From Muricea muricata (Eukaryota > Cnidaria > Anthozoa > Malacalcyonacea > Plexauridae), in the NCBI GenBank assembly GCA_963855995.1, contig OY979721.1, forward strand, positions 6,055,195 to 6,119,194: 64,000 nucleotides of DNA, read 5' to 3'. Shown here piece by piece: positions 11,801-25,347 of this stretch; position 1 is the stretch's first letter; each line of letters opens with the position of its first letter. The notes under the pieces were generated by a model. It was not told where the DNA came from. It did not search any database and saw only the letters and a program-made list of their open reading frames with translations. The translations under genes and the position numbers were made by a program.

Positions 11801-12319
11801 GAAACCTATAACTTGCTTGTGTACTGAAAAGAAACGATCTTAGAACCATAAAAATCGCGTTTTAAGCGTTCTAGAAGCGATTTGAGCGTAAAAACATGCT
11901 CAAATCACAAACTAAAAATTGCCGTTTTAAATCGATCAGGGCGACGTTTTAGAGCTTAAAATGAGGTTTTCAGGGCAAAAGTGAACGAGTTGAGCGCAAT
12001 GATGTACTGCAATCACGGACCTAAAAGAGACTTTCTAAATGGAAATTGCAGAACTTAGCAAGTCGGGAATCATGTTTTCGGCGCTCAAACCATCGAGATG
12101 AGCGAAATGACATGTTGAAATGAGAAACCTATAACTTGGTTGTAAACTGAAAAGAAACGATTTTAGAACCATCAAAATCACGTTTTAGGCGTTCTAGAAG
12201 CGATTTGAGCGTAAAAACATGCTCAAATCACCAACTAAAAATCGCCGCTTTAAATCGATCAGAGCGACGTTTTAGAGCTTAAAATGAGGTTTTCATTGCT
12301 AAAGTGAACGAGTTGAGCG
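5818..12319. repeat. Dimer-dominated zone marked by CAGGGCAAAAG monomers
   Basis: Monomers with GGGCAAAAG at 5,836, 6,482, 7,774, 8,420, 9,066, 9,712, 10,681, 11,327 and 11,973 are spaced by 2, 4, 2, 2, 2, 3, 2 and 2 monomers. In most intervals they are separated by monomers starting GGTTTTCATTGCTAAAG (about 6,157, 6,805, 8,738, 9,386, 10,032, 11,000, 11,647, 12,293); the dimers at 7.3-8.4 kb have a GTGCTAATG monomer there instead. This is a basic 646-bp dimer with occasional trimer slips. Several dimers carry the AACCCAGACC block. No indels occur here, and every marker offset is an exact multiple of 323. Confidence 0.85.
7316..8607. repeat. Two near-identical tandem 646-bp dimers
   Basis: Copies at about 7,316-7,961 and 7,962-8,607 share the rare AATAACTAACT (7,381 and 8,027), AGTCGAGAATC, TTCGGAGCTC and GAGAAGAGC variants, then GGGCAAAAG and AACCCAGACC. 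By eye they differ at only a base or two (for example TTTTAGGCGC near 7,879 against TTTTCGGCGC). They must be a very recent duplication inside the dimer zone. Confidence 0.85.
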
Positions 12320-14903
12320 CAATGATGTACTGCAATCACGGACCTAAAAGAGACTTTCTAAATGGAAATTACAGAACTTAGCATGTCGGGAATCATGTTT
12401 TCGGCGCTCAAACCATCCACATGAGCGAAATAACACGTTGACATGAGAAACCTATAACTTGCTTGTAGACTGAAAAGAAACGATCTTAGAACCATCAAAA
12501 TAGCGTTTTAAGCCTTCTAGAAGCAATTTTAGCGTAAAAACATGCTCAAATCACCAACTAAAAATCGCCGTTTTAAATCGATAAGGGCGACGTTTTAGAG
12601 CTTAAAATGATGTTTTCAGTGCTAAAGTGAACGAGTTGAGCGCAATGATGTACTGCAATCACGGACTTAAAAGAGACCTTCTAAATGGAAACAGCAGAAG
12701 TTAGCAAGTCGGGAATCATGTTTTCGGCGCTCAAACCATCGAGATGAGCGAAATAACACGTTGACAAGAGAAACCTATGACTTGCTTGTAAACTGAAAAG
12801 AAACGATCTTAGAACCATCAAAATCGTGTTTTAAGCATTCTAGAAGCGATTTGTGCGTGAAAACATGCTCAAATAACCAACTTAAAATTGCCGTTTTAAA
12901 TCGATCAGGGCGACGTTTTAGAGCTTAAAATGAGGTTGTCAGTGCTAATGTGAACGAGTTGAGCGCAATGATGTACTGCAATCACGGACCTAAAAGAGAC
13001 TTTCTAAATGGAAATTGCAGAACTTACCAAGTCGGGAATCATGTTTTCGGCGCTCAAACCATCGACATGAGCGAAATAACACGTTTACATAAGAAACCTA
13101 TAACTTGCTTGTAGACTGAAAAGAAACGATCTTAGAACCATCAAAATAGCGTTTTAAGCCTTCTAGAAGCGATTTGAGCGTAAAAACATGCTCAAATCAC
13201 CAACTAAAAATCGCCGTTTTAAATCGATCAGGGCGACGTTTTAGAGCTTAAAATGAAGTTTTCAGTGCTAAAGTGAACGAGTTGAGCGCAATGATGTACT
13301 GCAATCACGGACTTAAAAGAGACCTTCTAAATGGAAATAGCAGAAGTTAGCAAGTCGGGAATCATGTTTTCGGCGCTCAAACCATCGAGATGAGCGAAAT
13401 AAGACGTTGACAAGAGAAACCTATAACTTGCTTGTAAACTGAAAAGAAACGATCTTAGAACCATCAAAATCGTGTTTTAAGCGTTCTAGAAGCGATTTGA
13501 GCGTAAAAACATGCTCAAATAACCAACTTAAAATTGCCGTTTTAAATCGATCAGGGCAACGTTTTAGAGCTTAAAATGAGGTTTTCAGTGCTAAAGTGAA
13601 CGAGTTGAGCGAAATGATGTACTGCAATCACGGACCTAAAAGAGACTTTCTAAATGGAAATTGCAGAACTTAGCAAGTCGGGAATCATGTTTTCGTCGCT
13701 CAAACCATCGAGATGAGCGAAATGACATGTTGAAATGAGAAACCTATAATTTGGTTGTAAACTGAAAAGAAACGATCTTAGAACCCTCAAAATCACGTTT
13801 TAGGCGTTCTAGAAGCGATTTGAGCGTAAAAATATGCTCAAATAACCAACTTAAAATTGCCGTTTTAAATCGATCAGGGCGACGTTTTAGAGCTTAAAAT
13901 GAGGTTTTCAGTGCTAAAGTGAACGAGTTGAGCGCAATGATGTACTGCAATCATGGACCTAAAAGAGACTTTCTAAATGGAAATTGCAGAACTTAGCAAG
14001 TCGGGAATCATGTTTTCGTCGCTCAAACCATCGAGATGATAGGAATGACATGTTGAAATGAGAAACCTATAACTTGGTTGTAAACTGAAAAGAAACGATC
14101 TTAGAACCATCAAAATCACGTTTTAGGCGTTCTAGAAGCGATTTGAGCGTAAAAACATGCTCAAATAACCAACTACAAATTGCCGTTTTAAATCGATCAG
14201 GGCGACGTTTTAGAGCTTAAAATGAGGTTTTCAGTGCTAATGTGAACGAGTTGAGCGCAATGATGTACTGCAATCACGGACCTAAAAGAGACTTTCTAAA
14301 TGGAAATAGCAGAACTTAGCAAGTCGGGAATCATGTTTTCGGCGCTCAAACCATCGACAAGAGCAAAATAACACGTTGACATTAAAAACATATAACTTGC
14401 TTGTAGACTGAAAAGAAACGATCTTAGAACCATCAAAATTGCGTTTTAAGCCTTCTAGAAGCGATTTAAGCGTAAAAACATGCTCAAATCACCAACTAAA
14501 AATCGCCGTTTTAAATCGATCAGGGCGACGTTTTAGAGCTTAAAATGCAGTTTTCAGTGCTAAAGTGAACGAGTTGAGCGCAATGATGTACTGCAAACAC
14601 GGACTTAAAAGAGACCTTCTAAATGGAAATAGCAGAAGTTAGCAAGTCGGGAATCATGTTTTCGGCGCTCAAACCATCGAGATGAGCGAAACAACACGTT
14701 GACAAGAGAAACCTATAACTTGCTTGTAAACTGAAAAGAAACGATCTTAGAACCATCAAAATTGCGTTTTAAGCCTTCTAGAAGCGATTTAAGCGTAAAA
14801 ACATGCTCAAATCACCAACTAAAAATCGCCGTTTTAAATCGATCAGGGCGACGTTTTAGAGCTTAAAATGCAGTTTTCAGTGCTAAAGTGAACGAGTTGA
14901 GCG
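12320..14903. repeat. Octamer HOR unit, copy 1 (2,584 bp)
   Basis: Eight monomers that begin in a monomer with AAATTACAGAAC and ATCCACATGAGC (AATTAC at 12,367). They run through the GGAAACAGC monomer (12,691), the GAGGTTGTCAG/CTTACCAAG monomer (12,934), GAGCGAAATG (13,607), a GATAGGAATG monomer and the GACAAGAGC/AAAACATATAAC monomer. The unit restarts at 14,904, where AATTAC reappears at 14,951, exactly 8 x 323 later. The same unit, or its start, recurs near 25.89 kb and 30.41 kb, so it is a building block of the middle of the array. Confidence 0.85.
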
Positions 14904-17160
14904 CAATGATGTACTGCAATCACGGACCTAAAAGAGACTTTCTAAATGGAAATTACAGAACTTAGCATGTCGGGAATCATGTTTTCGGCGCTCAAACCAT
15001 CCACATGAGCGAAATAACACGTTGACATGAGAAACCTATAACTTGCTTGTAGACTGAAAAGAAACGATCTTAGAACCATCAAAATAGCGTTTTAAGCCTT
15101 CTAGAAGCAATTTTAGCGTAAAAACATGCTCAAATCACCAACTAAAAATCGCCGTTTTAAATCGATAAGGGCGACGTTTTAGAGCTTAAAATGATGTTTT
15201 CAGTGCTAAAGTGAACGAGTTGAGCGCAATGATGTACTGCAATCACGGACTTAAAAGAGACCTTCTAAATGGAAACAGCAGAAGTTAGCAAGTCGGGAAT
15301 CATGTTTTCGGCGCTCAAACCATCGAGATGAGCGAAATAACACGTTGACAAGAGAAATCTATGACTTGCTTGTAAACTGAAAAGAAACGATCTTAGAACC
15401 ATCAAAATCGTGTTTTAAGCATTCTAGAAGCGATTTGTGCGTGAAAACATGCTCAAATAACCAACTTAAAATTGCCGTTTTAAATCGATCAGGGCGACGT
15501 TTTAGAGCTTAAAATGAGGTTGTCAGTGCTAATGTGAACGAGTTGAGCGCAATGATGTACTGCAATCACGGACCTAAAAGAGACTTTCTAAATGGAAATT
15601 GCATAACTTACCAAGTCGGGAATCATGTTTTCGGCGCTCAAACCATCGACATGAGCGAAATAACACGTTTACATAAGAAACCTATAACTTGCTTGTAGAC
15701 TGAAAAGAAACGATCTTAGAACCATCAAAATAGCGTTTTAAGCCTTCTAGAAGCGATTTGAGCGTAAAAACATGCTCAAATCACCAACTAAAAATCGCCG
15801 TTTTAAATCGATCAGGGCGACGTTTTAGAGCTTAAAATGAAGTTTTCAGTGCTAAAGTGAACGAGTTGAGCGAAATGATGTACTGCAATCACGGACCTAA
15901 AAGAGACTTTCTAAATGGAAATTGCAGAACTTAGCAAGTCGGGAATCATGTTTTCGTCGCTCAAACCATCGAGATGAGCGAAATGACATGTTGAAATGAG
16001 AAACCTATAACTTGGTTGTAAACTGAAAAGAAACGATCTTAGAACCCTCAAAATCACGTTTTAGGCGTTCTAGAAGCGATTTGAGCGTAAAAATATGCTC
16101 AAATAACCAACTTAAAATTGCCGTTTTAAATCGATCAGGGCGACGTTTTAGAGCTTAAAATGAGGTTTTCAGTGCTAAAGTGAACGAGTTGAGCGCAATG
16201 ATGTACTGCAATCATGGACCTAAAAGAGACTTTCTAAATGGAAATTGCAGAACTTAGCAAGTCGGGAATCATGTTTTCGTCGCTCAAACCATCGAGATGA
16301 TAGGAATGACATGTTGAAATGAGAAACCTATAACTTGGTTGTAAACTGAAAAGAAACGATCTTAGAACCATCAAAATCACGTTTTAGGCGTTCTAGAAGC
16401 GATTTGAGCGTAAAAACATGCTCAAATAACCAACTACAAATTGCCGTTTTAAATCGATCAGGGCGACGTTTTAGAGCTTAAAATGAGGTTTTCAGTGCTA
16501 ATGTGAACGAGTTGAGCGCAATGATGTACTGCAATCACGGACCTAAAAGAGACTTTCTAAATGGAAATAGCAGAACTTAGCAAGTCGGGAATCATGTTTT
16601 CGGCGCTCAAACCATCGACAAGAGCAAAATAACACGTTGACATTAAAAACATATAACTTGCTTGTAGACTGAAAAAAAACGATCTTAGAACCATCAAAAT
16701 TGCGTTTTAAGCCTTCTAGAAGCGATTTAAGCGTAAAAACATGCTCAAATCACCAACTAAAAATCGCCGTTTTAAATGGATCAGGGCGACGTTTTAGAGC
16801 TTAAAATGCAGTTTTCAGTGCTAAAGTGAACGAGTTGAGCGCAATGATGTACTGCAAACACGGACTTAAAAGAGACCTTCTAAATGGAAATAGCAGAAGT
16901 TAGCAAGTCGGGAATCATGTTTTCGGCGCTCAAACCATCGAGATGAGCGAAACAACACGTTGACAAGAGAAACCTACAACTTTCTTGTAAACTGAAAAGA
17001 AACGATCTTAGAACCATCAAAATTGCGTTTTAAGCCTTCTAGAAGCGATTTAAGCGTAAAAACATGCTCAAATCACCAACTAAAAATCGCCGTTTTAAAT
17101 CGATCAGGGCGACGTTTTAGAGCTTAAAATGCAGTTTTCAGTGCTAAAGTGAACGAGTTG
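14904..17160. repeat. Octamer HOR unit, copy 2, lacking exactly one monomer
   Basis: This copy follows copy 1 at an offset of 2,584 bp up to about 15,840. There a GAAGTTTTCAG start is joined directly to the GAGCGAAATG monomer (15,868). From that point the offset to copy 1 is 2,261 bp (7 x 323), so exactly one monomer was lost by in-register unequal exchange. Other variants, such as ACCCTCAAAATC, AATATGCTC, ACTACAAATTG and AACATATAAC, follow in the same order as in copy 1. Confidence 0.85.
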
Positions 17161-20100
17161 AGCGCAATGATGTACTGCAAACACGGACTTAAAAGAGACC
17201 TTCTAAATGGAAATAGCAGAAGTTAGCAAGTCGGGAATCATGTTTTCGGCGCTCAAACCATCGAGATGAGCGAAACAACACGTTGACAAGAGAAACCTAT
17301 AACTTGCTTGTAAACTGAAAAGAAACGATCTTAGAACCATCAAAATCGTGTTTTAAGCGTTCTAGAAGCGATTTGAGCGTAAAAACATGCTCAAATAACC
17401 AACTTAAAATTGCCGTTTTAAATCGATCAGGGCGACGTTTTAGAGCTTAAAATGAGGTTTTCAGTGCTAAAGTAAACGAGTTGAGCGCAATGATGTACTG
17501 CAATCACGGACCTAAAAGAGACTTTCTAAATGGAAATTCCAGAACTTAGCATGTCGGGAATCATGTTTTCGGCGCTCAAACCATCGAGATGATAGGAATG
17601 ACATGTTGAAATGAGAAACCTATAACTTGGTTGTAAACTGAAAAGAAACGATCTTAGAACCATCAAAATCACGTTTTAGGCGTTCTAGAAGCGATTTGAG
17701 CTTAAAAACATGCTCAAATAACCAACTAAAAATTGCCGTTTTAAATCGATCAGGGCGACGTTTTAGAGCTTAAAATGAGGTTTTCAGTGCTAATGTGAAC
17801 GAGTTGAGCGCAATGATGTACTGCAATCACGGACCTAAAAGAGACTTTCTAAATGGAAATAGCAGAACTTAGCAAGTCGGGAATCATGTTTTCGGCGCTC
17901 AAACCATCGAGATGAGCGAAACAACACGTTGACAAGAGAAACCTATAACTTGCTTGTAAACTGAAAAGAAACGATCTTAGAACCATCAAAATCGTGTTTT
18001 AAGCGTTCTAGAAGCGATTTGAGCGTAAAAACATGCTCAAATAACCAACTTAAAATTGCCGTTTCAAATCGATCAGGGCGACGTTTTAGAGCTTAAAATG
18101 AGGTTTTCAGTGCTAAAGTAAACGAGTTGAGCGCAATGATGTACTGCAATCACGGACCTAAAAGAGACTTTCTAAATGGAAATTGCAGAACTTAGCATGT
18201 CGGGAATCATGTTTTCGGCGCTCAAACCATCGAGATGATAGGAATGACATGTTGAAATGAGAAACCTATAACTTGGTTGTAAACTGAAAAGAAACGATCT
18301 TAGAACCATCAAAATCACGTTTTAGGCGTTCTAGAAGCGATTTGAGCTTAAAAACATGCTCAAATAACCAACTAAAAATTGCCGTTTTAAATCGATCAGG
18401 GCGACGTTTTAGAGCTTAAAATGAGGTTTTCAGTGCTAATGTGAACGAGTTGAGCGCAATGATGTACTGCAATCACGGACCTAAAAGAGACTTTCTAAAT
18501 GGAAATAGCAGAACTTAGCAAGTCGGGAATCATGTTTTCGGCGCTCAAACCATCGACAAGAGCAAAATAACACGTTGACATTAAAAGCATATAACTTGCT
18601 TGTAGACTGAAAAGAAACGATCTTAGAACCATAAAAATTGAGTTTTAAGCGTTCTAGAAGCGATTTAAGCGTAAAAACATGCTCAAATCACCAACTAAAA
18701 ATCGCCGTTTTAAATCGATCAGGGCGACGTTTTAGAGCTTAAAATGATAATTTCAGTGGTAAAGTGAACGAGTTGAGCGCAATGATGTACTGCAATCACG
18801 GACTTAAAAGAGACCTTCTAAATGGAAATAGCAGAAGTTAGCAAGTCGGGAATCATGTTTTCGGCGCTCAAACCATCGAGATGAGCGAAATAACACGTTG
18901 ACAAGAAAAACCTATAACTTGCTTGTAAACTGAAAAGAAACGATCTTAGAACCATCAAAATCACGTTTTAGGCGTTCTAGAAGCGATTTGAGCGTAAAAA
19001 CATGCTCAAATAACCAACTTAAAATTGCCGTTGTAAATCGATCAGGGCGACGTTTTAGAGCTTAAAATGAGGTTGTCAGTGCTAATGTGAACGAGTTGAG
19101 CGCAATGATGTACTGCAATCACGGACCTAAAAGAGACTTTCTAAATGGAAATTGCAGAACTTACCAAGTCGGGAATCATGTTTTCGGCGCTCAAACCATC
19201 GACATGAGCGAAATAACACGTTTACATAAGAAACCTATAACTTGCTTGTAGACTGAAAAGAAACGATCTTAGAACCATCAAAATAGCGTTTTAAGCCTTC
19301 TAGAAGCGATTTGAGCGTAAAAACATGCTCAAATCACCAACAAAAAATCGCCGTTTTAAATCGATCAGGGCGACGTTTTAGAGCTTAAAATGAGGTTTTC
19401 AGTGCTAAAGTGAACGAGTTGAGCGCAATGATGTACTGCAATCACGGACTTAGAAGAGACCTTCTAAATGGAAATAGCAGAAGTTAGCAAGTCGGGAATC
19501 ATGTTTTCGGCGCTCAAACCATCGAGATGAGCGAAATAACACGTTGACATAAGAAACCTATAACTTGCTTGTAGACTGAAAAGAAACGATTTTAGAACCA
19601 TAAAAAATGCGTTTTAAGCGTTCTAGAAGCGATTTGAGCGTAAAAATATGCTCAAATCACCAACTAAAAATCGCCGTTTTAAATCGATCAGGGCGACGTT
19701 TTAGAGGTTAAAATGATGTTTTCAGTGCTAAAGTGAACGAGTTGAGCGCAATGATGTACTGCAATCACGTACTTAAAAGAGACTTTCTAAATGGAAATTG
19801 CAGAACTTAGCATGTCGGGAATCATGTTTTCGGCGCTCAAACCATCGAGATGATAGGAATGACATGTTGAAATGAGAAACCTATAACTAGGTTGTAAACT
19901 GAAAAGAAACGATCTTAGAACCATCAAAATCACGTTTTAGGCGTTCTAGAAGCGATTTGAGCGTAAAAACATGCTCAAATAACCAACTACAAATTGCCGT
20001 TTTAAATCGATCAGGGCGACGTTTTAGAGCTTAAAATGAGGTTTTCAGTGCTAATGTGAATGAGTTGAGCGCAATGATGTACTGCAATCACGGACCTAAA

Positions 20101-22397
20101 AGAGACTTTCGAAATGGAAATAGCAGAACTTAGCAAGTCGGGAATCATGTTTTCGGCGCTCAAACCATCGACAAGAGCAAAATAACTCGTTGACATTAAA
20201 AACCTATAACTTGCTTGTAGACTGAAAAGAAACGATCTTAGAACCATTAAAATTGAGTTTTAAGCGTTCTAGAAGCGATTTGAGCGTAAAAACTTGCTCA
20301 AATCACCAACTAAAAATCGCCGTTTTAAATCGATCAGGGCGACGTTTTAGAGCTTAAAATGATGTTTTCAGTGCTAAAGTGAACGAGTTGAGCGCAATGA
20401 TGTACTGCAATCACGGACTTAAAAGAGACCTTCTAAATGGAAATAGCAGAAGTTAGCAAGTCGGGAATCATGTTTTCGGCGCTCAAACCATCGAGATGAG
20501 CGAAATAACACGTTGACAAGAGAAACCTATAACTTGCTTGTAAACTGAAAAGAAACGATCTTAGAACCATCAAAATCACGTTTTAGGCGTTCTAGAAGCG
20601 ATTTGAGCGTAAAAACATGCTCAAATAACCAACTAAAAATTGCCGTTTTAAATCGATCAGGGCGACGTTTTAGAGCTTAAAATGAGGTTTTCAGTGCTAA
20701 TGTGAACGAGTTGAGCGCAATGATGTAGTGCAATCACGGACCTAAAAGAGACTTTCTAAATGGAAATTGCAGAACTTAGCAAGTCGGGAATCATGTTTTC
20801 GGCGCTCAAACCATCGACAAGAGCAAAATAACACGTTGACATTAAAAACATATAACTTGCTTGTAGACTGAAAAGAAACGATCTTAGAACCATCAAAATT
20901 GCGTTTTAAGCCTTCTAGAAGCGATTTAAGCGTAAAAACATGCTCAAATCACCAACTAAAAATCGCCGTTTTAAATCGATCAGGGCGACGTTTTAGAGCT
21001 TAAAATGCAGTTTTCAGTGCTAAAGTGAACGAGTTGAGCGCAATGATGTACTGCAAACACGGACTTAAAAGAGACCTTCTAAATGGAAATAGCAGAAGTT
21101 AGCAAGTCGGGAATCATGTTTTCGGCGCTCAAACCATCGAGATGAGCGAAAAAACACGTTGACAAGAGAAACCTATAACTTTCTTGTAAACTGAAAAGAA
21201 ACGATCTTAGAACCATCAAAATTGCGTTTTAAGCCTTCTAGAAGCGATTTAAGCGTAAAAACATGCTCAAATCACCAACTAAAAATCGCCGTTTTAAATC
21301 GATCAGGGCGACGTTTTAGAGCTTAAAATGCAGTTTTCAGTGCTAAAGTGAACGAGTTGAGCGCAATGATGTACTGCAAACACGGACTTAAAAGAGACCT
21401 TCTAAATGGAAATAGCAGAAGTTAGCAAGTCGGGAATCATGTTTTCGGCGCTCAAACCATCGAGATGAGCGAAACAACACGTTGACAAGAGAAACCTATA
21501 ACTTGCTTGTAAACTGAAAAGAAACGATCTTAGAACCATCAAAATCGTGTTTTAAGCGTTCTAGAAGCGATTTGAGCGTAAAAACATGCTCAAATAACCA
21601 ACTTAAAATTGCCGTTTTAAATCGATCAGGGCGACGTTTTAGAGCTTAAAATGAGGTTTTCAGTGCTAAAGTAAACGAGTTGAGCGCAATGATGTACTGC
21701 AATCACGGACCTAAAAGAGACTTTCTAAATGGAAATTGCAGAACTTAGCATGTCGGGAATCATGTTTTCGGCGCTCAAACCATCGAGATGATAGGAATGA
21801 CATGTTGAAATGAGAAACCTATAACTTGGTTGTAAACTGAAAAGAAACGATCTTAGAACCATCAAAATCACGTTTTAGGCGTTCTAGAAGCGATTTGAGC
21901 TCAAAAACATGCTCAAATAACCAACTAAAAATTGCCGTTTTAAATCGATCAGGGCGACGTTTTAGAGCTTAAAATGAGGTTTTCAGTGCTAATGTGAACG
22001 AGTTGAGCGCAATGATGTACTGCAATCACGGACCTAAAAGAGACTTTCTAAATGGAAATAGCAGAACTTAGCAAGTCGGGAATCATGTTTTCGGCGCTCA
22101 AACCATCGACAAGAGCAAAATAACACGTTGACATTAAAAACCTATAACTTGCTTGTAGACTGAAAAGAAACGATCTTAGAACCATCAAAATTGCGTTTTA
22201 AGCATTCTAGAAGCGATTTGAGCGTAAAAATATGCTCAAATCACCAACTAAAAATCGCCGTTTTAAATCGATCAGGGCGACGTTTTAGAGCTTAAAATGC
22301 AGTTTTCAGTGCTAAAGTGAACGAGTTGAGCGCAATGATGTACTGCAAACACGGACTTAAAAGAGACCTTCTAAATGGAAATAGCAGAAGTTAGCAA
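17161..22397. repeat. Block with 14-monomer offset, copy 1 (17,876-20,825) plus linking monomers
   Basis: About 17,876-20,825 is matched at 22,398-25,347 with an offset of 4,522 bp (14 x 323). Examples are GTTTCAAATCG (18,061 and 22,583), the GATAATTTCAGTGG monomer, GGTTGTCAG (19,071 and 23,593), TTAGAGGTTAAAATG, ACTAGGTTG and TTTCGAAATGG. Only about nine of the fourteen monomers match. The monomers before (17.16-17.87 kb) and after (20.83-22.40 kb) are GCAGTTTTCAG, AAACACGG and GTAAACGAG types that also recur locally. Marker offsets contain no net indel. Confidence 0.8.
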
Positions 22398-25347
22398 GTC
22401 GGGAATCATGTTTTCGGCGCTCAAACCATCGAGATGAGCGAAACAACACGTTGACAAGAGAAACCTATAACTTGCTTGTAAACTGAAAAGAAACGATCTT
22501 AGAACCATCAAAATCGTGTTTTAAGCGTTCTAGAAGCGATTTGAGCGTAAAAACATGCTCAAATAACCAACTTAAAATTGCCGTTTCAAATCGATCAGGG
22601 CGACGTTTTAGAGCTTAAAATGAGGTTTTCAGTGCTAAAGTAAACGAGTTGAGCGCAATGATGTACTGCAATCACGGACCTAAAAGAGACTTTCTAAATG
22701 GAAATTGCAGAACTTAGCATGTCGGGAATCATGTTTTCGGCGCTCAAACCATCGAGATGATAGGAATGACATGTTGAAATGAGAAACCTATAACTTGGTT
22801 GTAAACTGAAAAGAAACGATCTTAGAACCATCAAAATCACGTTTTAGGCGTTCTAGAAGCGATTTGAGCTTAAAAACATGCTCAAATAACCAACTAAAAA
22901 TTGCCGTTTTAAATCGATCAGGGCGACGTTTTAGAGCTTAAAATGAGGTTTTCAGTGCTAATGTGAACGAGTTGAGCGCAATGATGTACTGCAATCACGG
23001 ACCTAAAAGAGACTTTCTAAATGGAAATAGCAGAACTTAGCAAGTCGGGAATCATGTTTTCGGCGCTCAAACCATCGACAAGAGCAAAATAACACGTTGA
23101 CATTAAAAACATATAACTTGCTTGTAGACTGAAAAGAAACGATCTTAGAACCATAAAAATTGAGTTTTAAGCGTTCTAGAAGCGATTTAAGCGTAAAAAC
23201 ATGCTCAAATCACCAACTAAAAATCGCCGTTTTAAATCGATCAGGGCGACGTTTTAGAGCTTAAAATGATAATTTCAGTGGTAAAGTGAACGAGTTGAGC
23301 GCAATGATGTACTGCAATCACGGACTTAAAAGAGACCTTCTAAATGGAAATAGCAGAAGTTAGCAAGTCGGGAATCATGTTTTCGGCGCTCAAACCATCG
23401 AGATGAGCGAAATAACACGTTGACAAGAAAAACCTATAACTTGCTTGTAAACTGAAAAGAAACGATCTTAGAACCATCAAAATCACGTTTTAGGCGTTCT
23501 AGAAGCGATTTGAGCGTAAAAACATGCTCAAATAACCAACTTAAAATTGCCGTTGTAAATCGATCAGGGCGACGTTTTAGAGCTTAAAATGAGGTTGTCA
23601 GTGCTAATGTGAACGAGTTGAGCGCAATGATGTACTGCAATCACGGACCTAAAAGAGACTTTCTAAATGGAAATTGCAGAACTTACCAAGTCGGGAATCA
23701 TGTTTTCGGCGCTCAAACCATCGACATGAGCGAAATAACACGTTTACATAAGAAACCTATAACTTGCTTGTAGACTGAAAAGAAACGATCTTAGAACCAT
23801 CAAAATAGCGTTTTAAGCCTTCTAGAAGCGATTTGAGCGTAAAAACATGCTCAAATCACCAACTAAAAATCGCCGTTTTAAATCGATCAGGGCGACGTTT
23901 TAGAGCTTAAAATGAGGTTTTCAGTGCTAAAGTGAACGAGTTGAGCGCAATGATGTACTGCAATCACGGACTTAGAAGAGACCTTCTAAATGGAAATAGC
24001 AGAAGTTAGCAAGTCGGGAATCATGTTTTCGGCGCTCAAACCATCGAGATGAGCGAAATAACACGTTGACATAAGAAACCTATAACTTGCTTGTAGACTG
24101 AAAAGAAACGATTTTAGAACCATAAAAAATGCGTTTTAAGCGTTCTAGAAGCGATTTGAGCGTAAAAATATGCTCAAATCACCAACTAAAAATCGCCGTT
24201 TTAAATCGATCAGGGCGACGTTTTAGAGGTTAAAATGATGTTTTCAGTGCTAAAGTGAACGAGTTGAGCGCAATGATGTACTGCAATCACGTACTTAAAA
24301 GAGACTTTCTAAATGGAAATTGCAGAACTTAGCATGTCGGGAATCATGTTTTCGGCGCTCAAACCATCGAGATGATAGGAATGACATGTTGAAATGAGAA
24401 ACCTATAACTAGGTTGTAAACTGAAAAGAAACGATCTTAGAACCATCAAAATCACGTTTTAGGCGTTCTAGAAGCGATTTGAGCGTAAAAACATGCTCAA
24501 ATAACCAACTACAAATTGCCGTTTTAAATCGATCAGGGCGACGTTTTAGAGCTTAAAATGAGGTTTTCAGTGCTAATGTGAATGAGTTGAGCGCAATGAT
24601 GTACTGCAATCACGGACCTAAAAGAGACTTTCGAAATGGAAATAGCAGAACTTAGCAAGTCGGGAATCATGTTTTCGGCGCTCAAACCATCGACAAGAGC
24701 AAAATAACTCGTTGACATTAAAAACCTATAACTTGCTTGTAGACTGAAAAGAAACGATCTTAGAACCATTAAAATTGAGTTTTAAGCGTTCTAGAAGCGA
24801 TTTGAGCGTAAAAACTTGCTCAAATCACCAACTAAAAATCGCCGTTTTAAATCGATCAGGGCGACGTTTTAGAGCTTAAAATGATGTTTTCAGTGCTAAA
24901 GTGAACGAGTTGAGCGCAATGATGTACTGCAATCACGGACTTAAAAGAGACCTTCTAAATGGAAATAGCAGAAGTTAGCAAGTCGGGAATCATGTTTTCG
25001 GCGCTCAAACCATCGAGATGAGCGAAATAACACGTTGACAAGAGAAACCTATAACTTGCTTGTAAACTGAAAAGAAACGATCTTAGAACCATCAAAATCA
25101 CGTTTTAGGCGTTCTAGAAGCGATTTGAGCGTAAAAACATGCTTAAATAACCAACTAAAAATTGCCGTTTTAAATCGATCAGGGCGACGTTTTAGAGCTT
25201 AAAATGAGGTTTTCAGTGCTAATGTGAACGAGTTGAGCGCAATGATGTAGTGCAATCACGGACCTAAAAGAGACTTTCTAAATGGAAATTGCAGAACTTA
25301 GCAAGTCGGGAATCATGTTTTCGGCGCTCAAACCATCGACAAGAGCA
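22398..25347. repeat. Block with 14-monomer offset, copy 2
   Basis: Near-identical to 17,876-20,825; I noticed only isolated differences, for example GCTTAAATAACC near 25,142 against GCTCAAATAACC. The match ends where this copy has GCAAAAAACACG, a single-base deletion at about 25,350, in place of GCAAAATAACACG. Its last 1.5 kb is also the start of a second block repeated further right, so two duplication layers overlap here. Confidence 0.8.

Noticed and set aside
20011-20247. 78-codon minus-strand open frame, also at 24,533-24,769 and 29,054-29,290
   Set aside because: The three copies are spaced 4,522 and 4,521 bp because they sit in duplicated HOR blocks. The apparent conservation is copying of satellite DNA, not protein-level selection.
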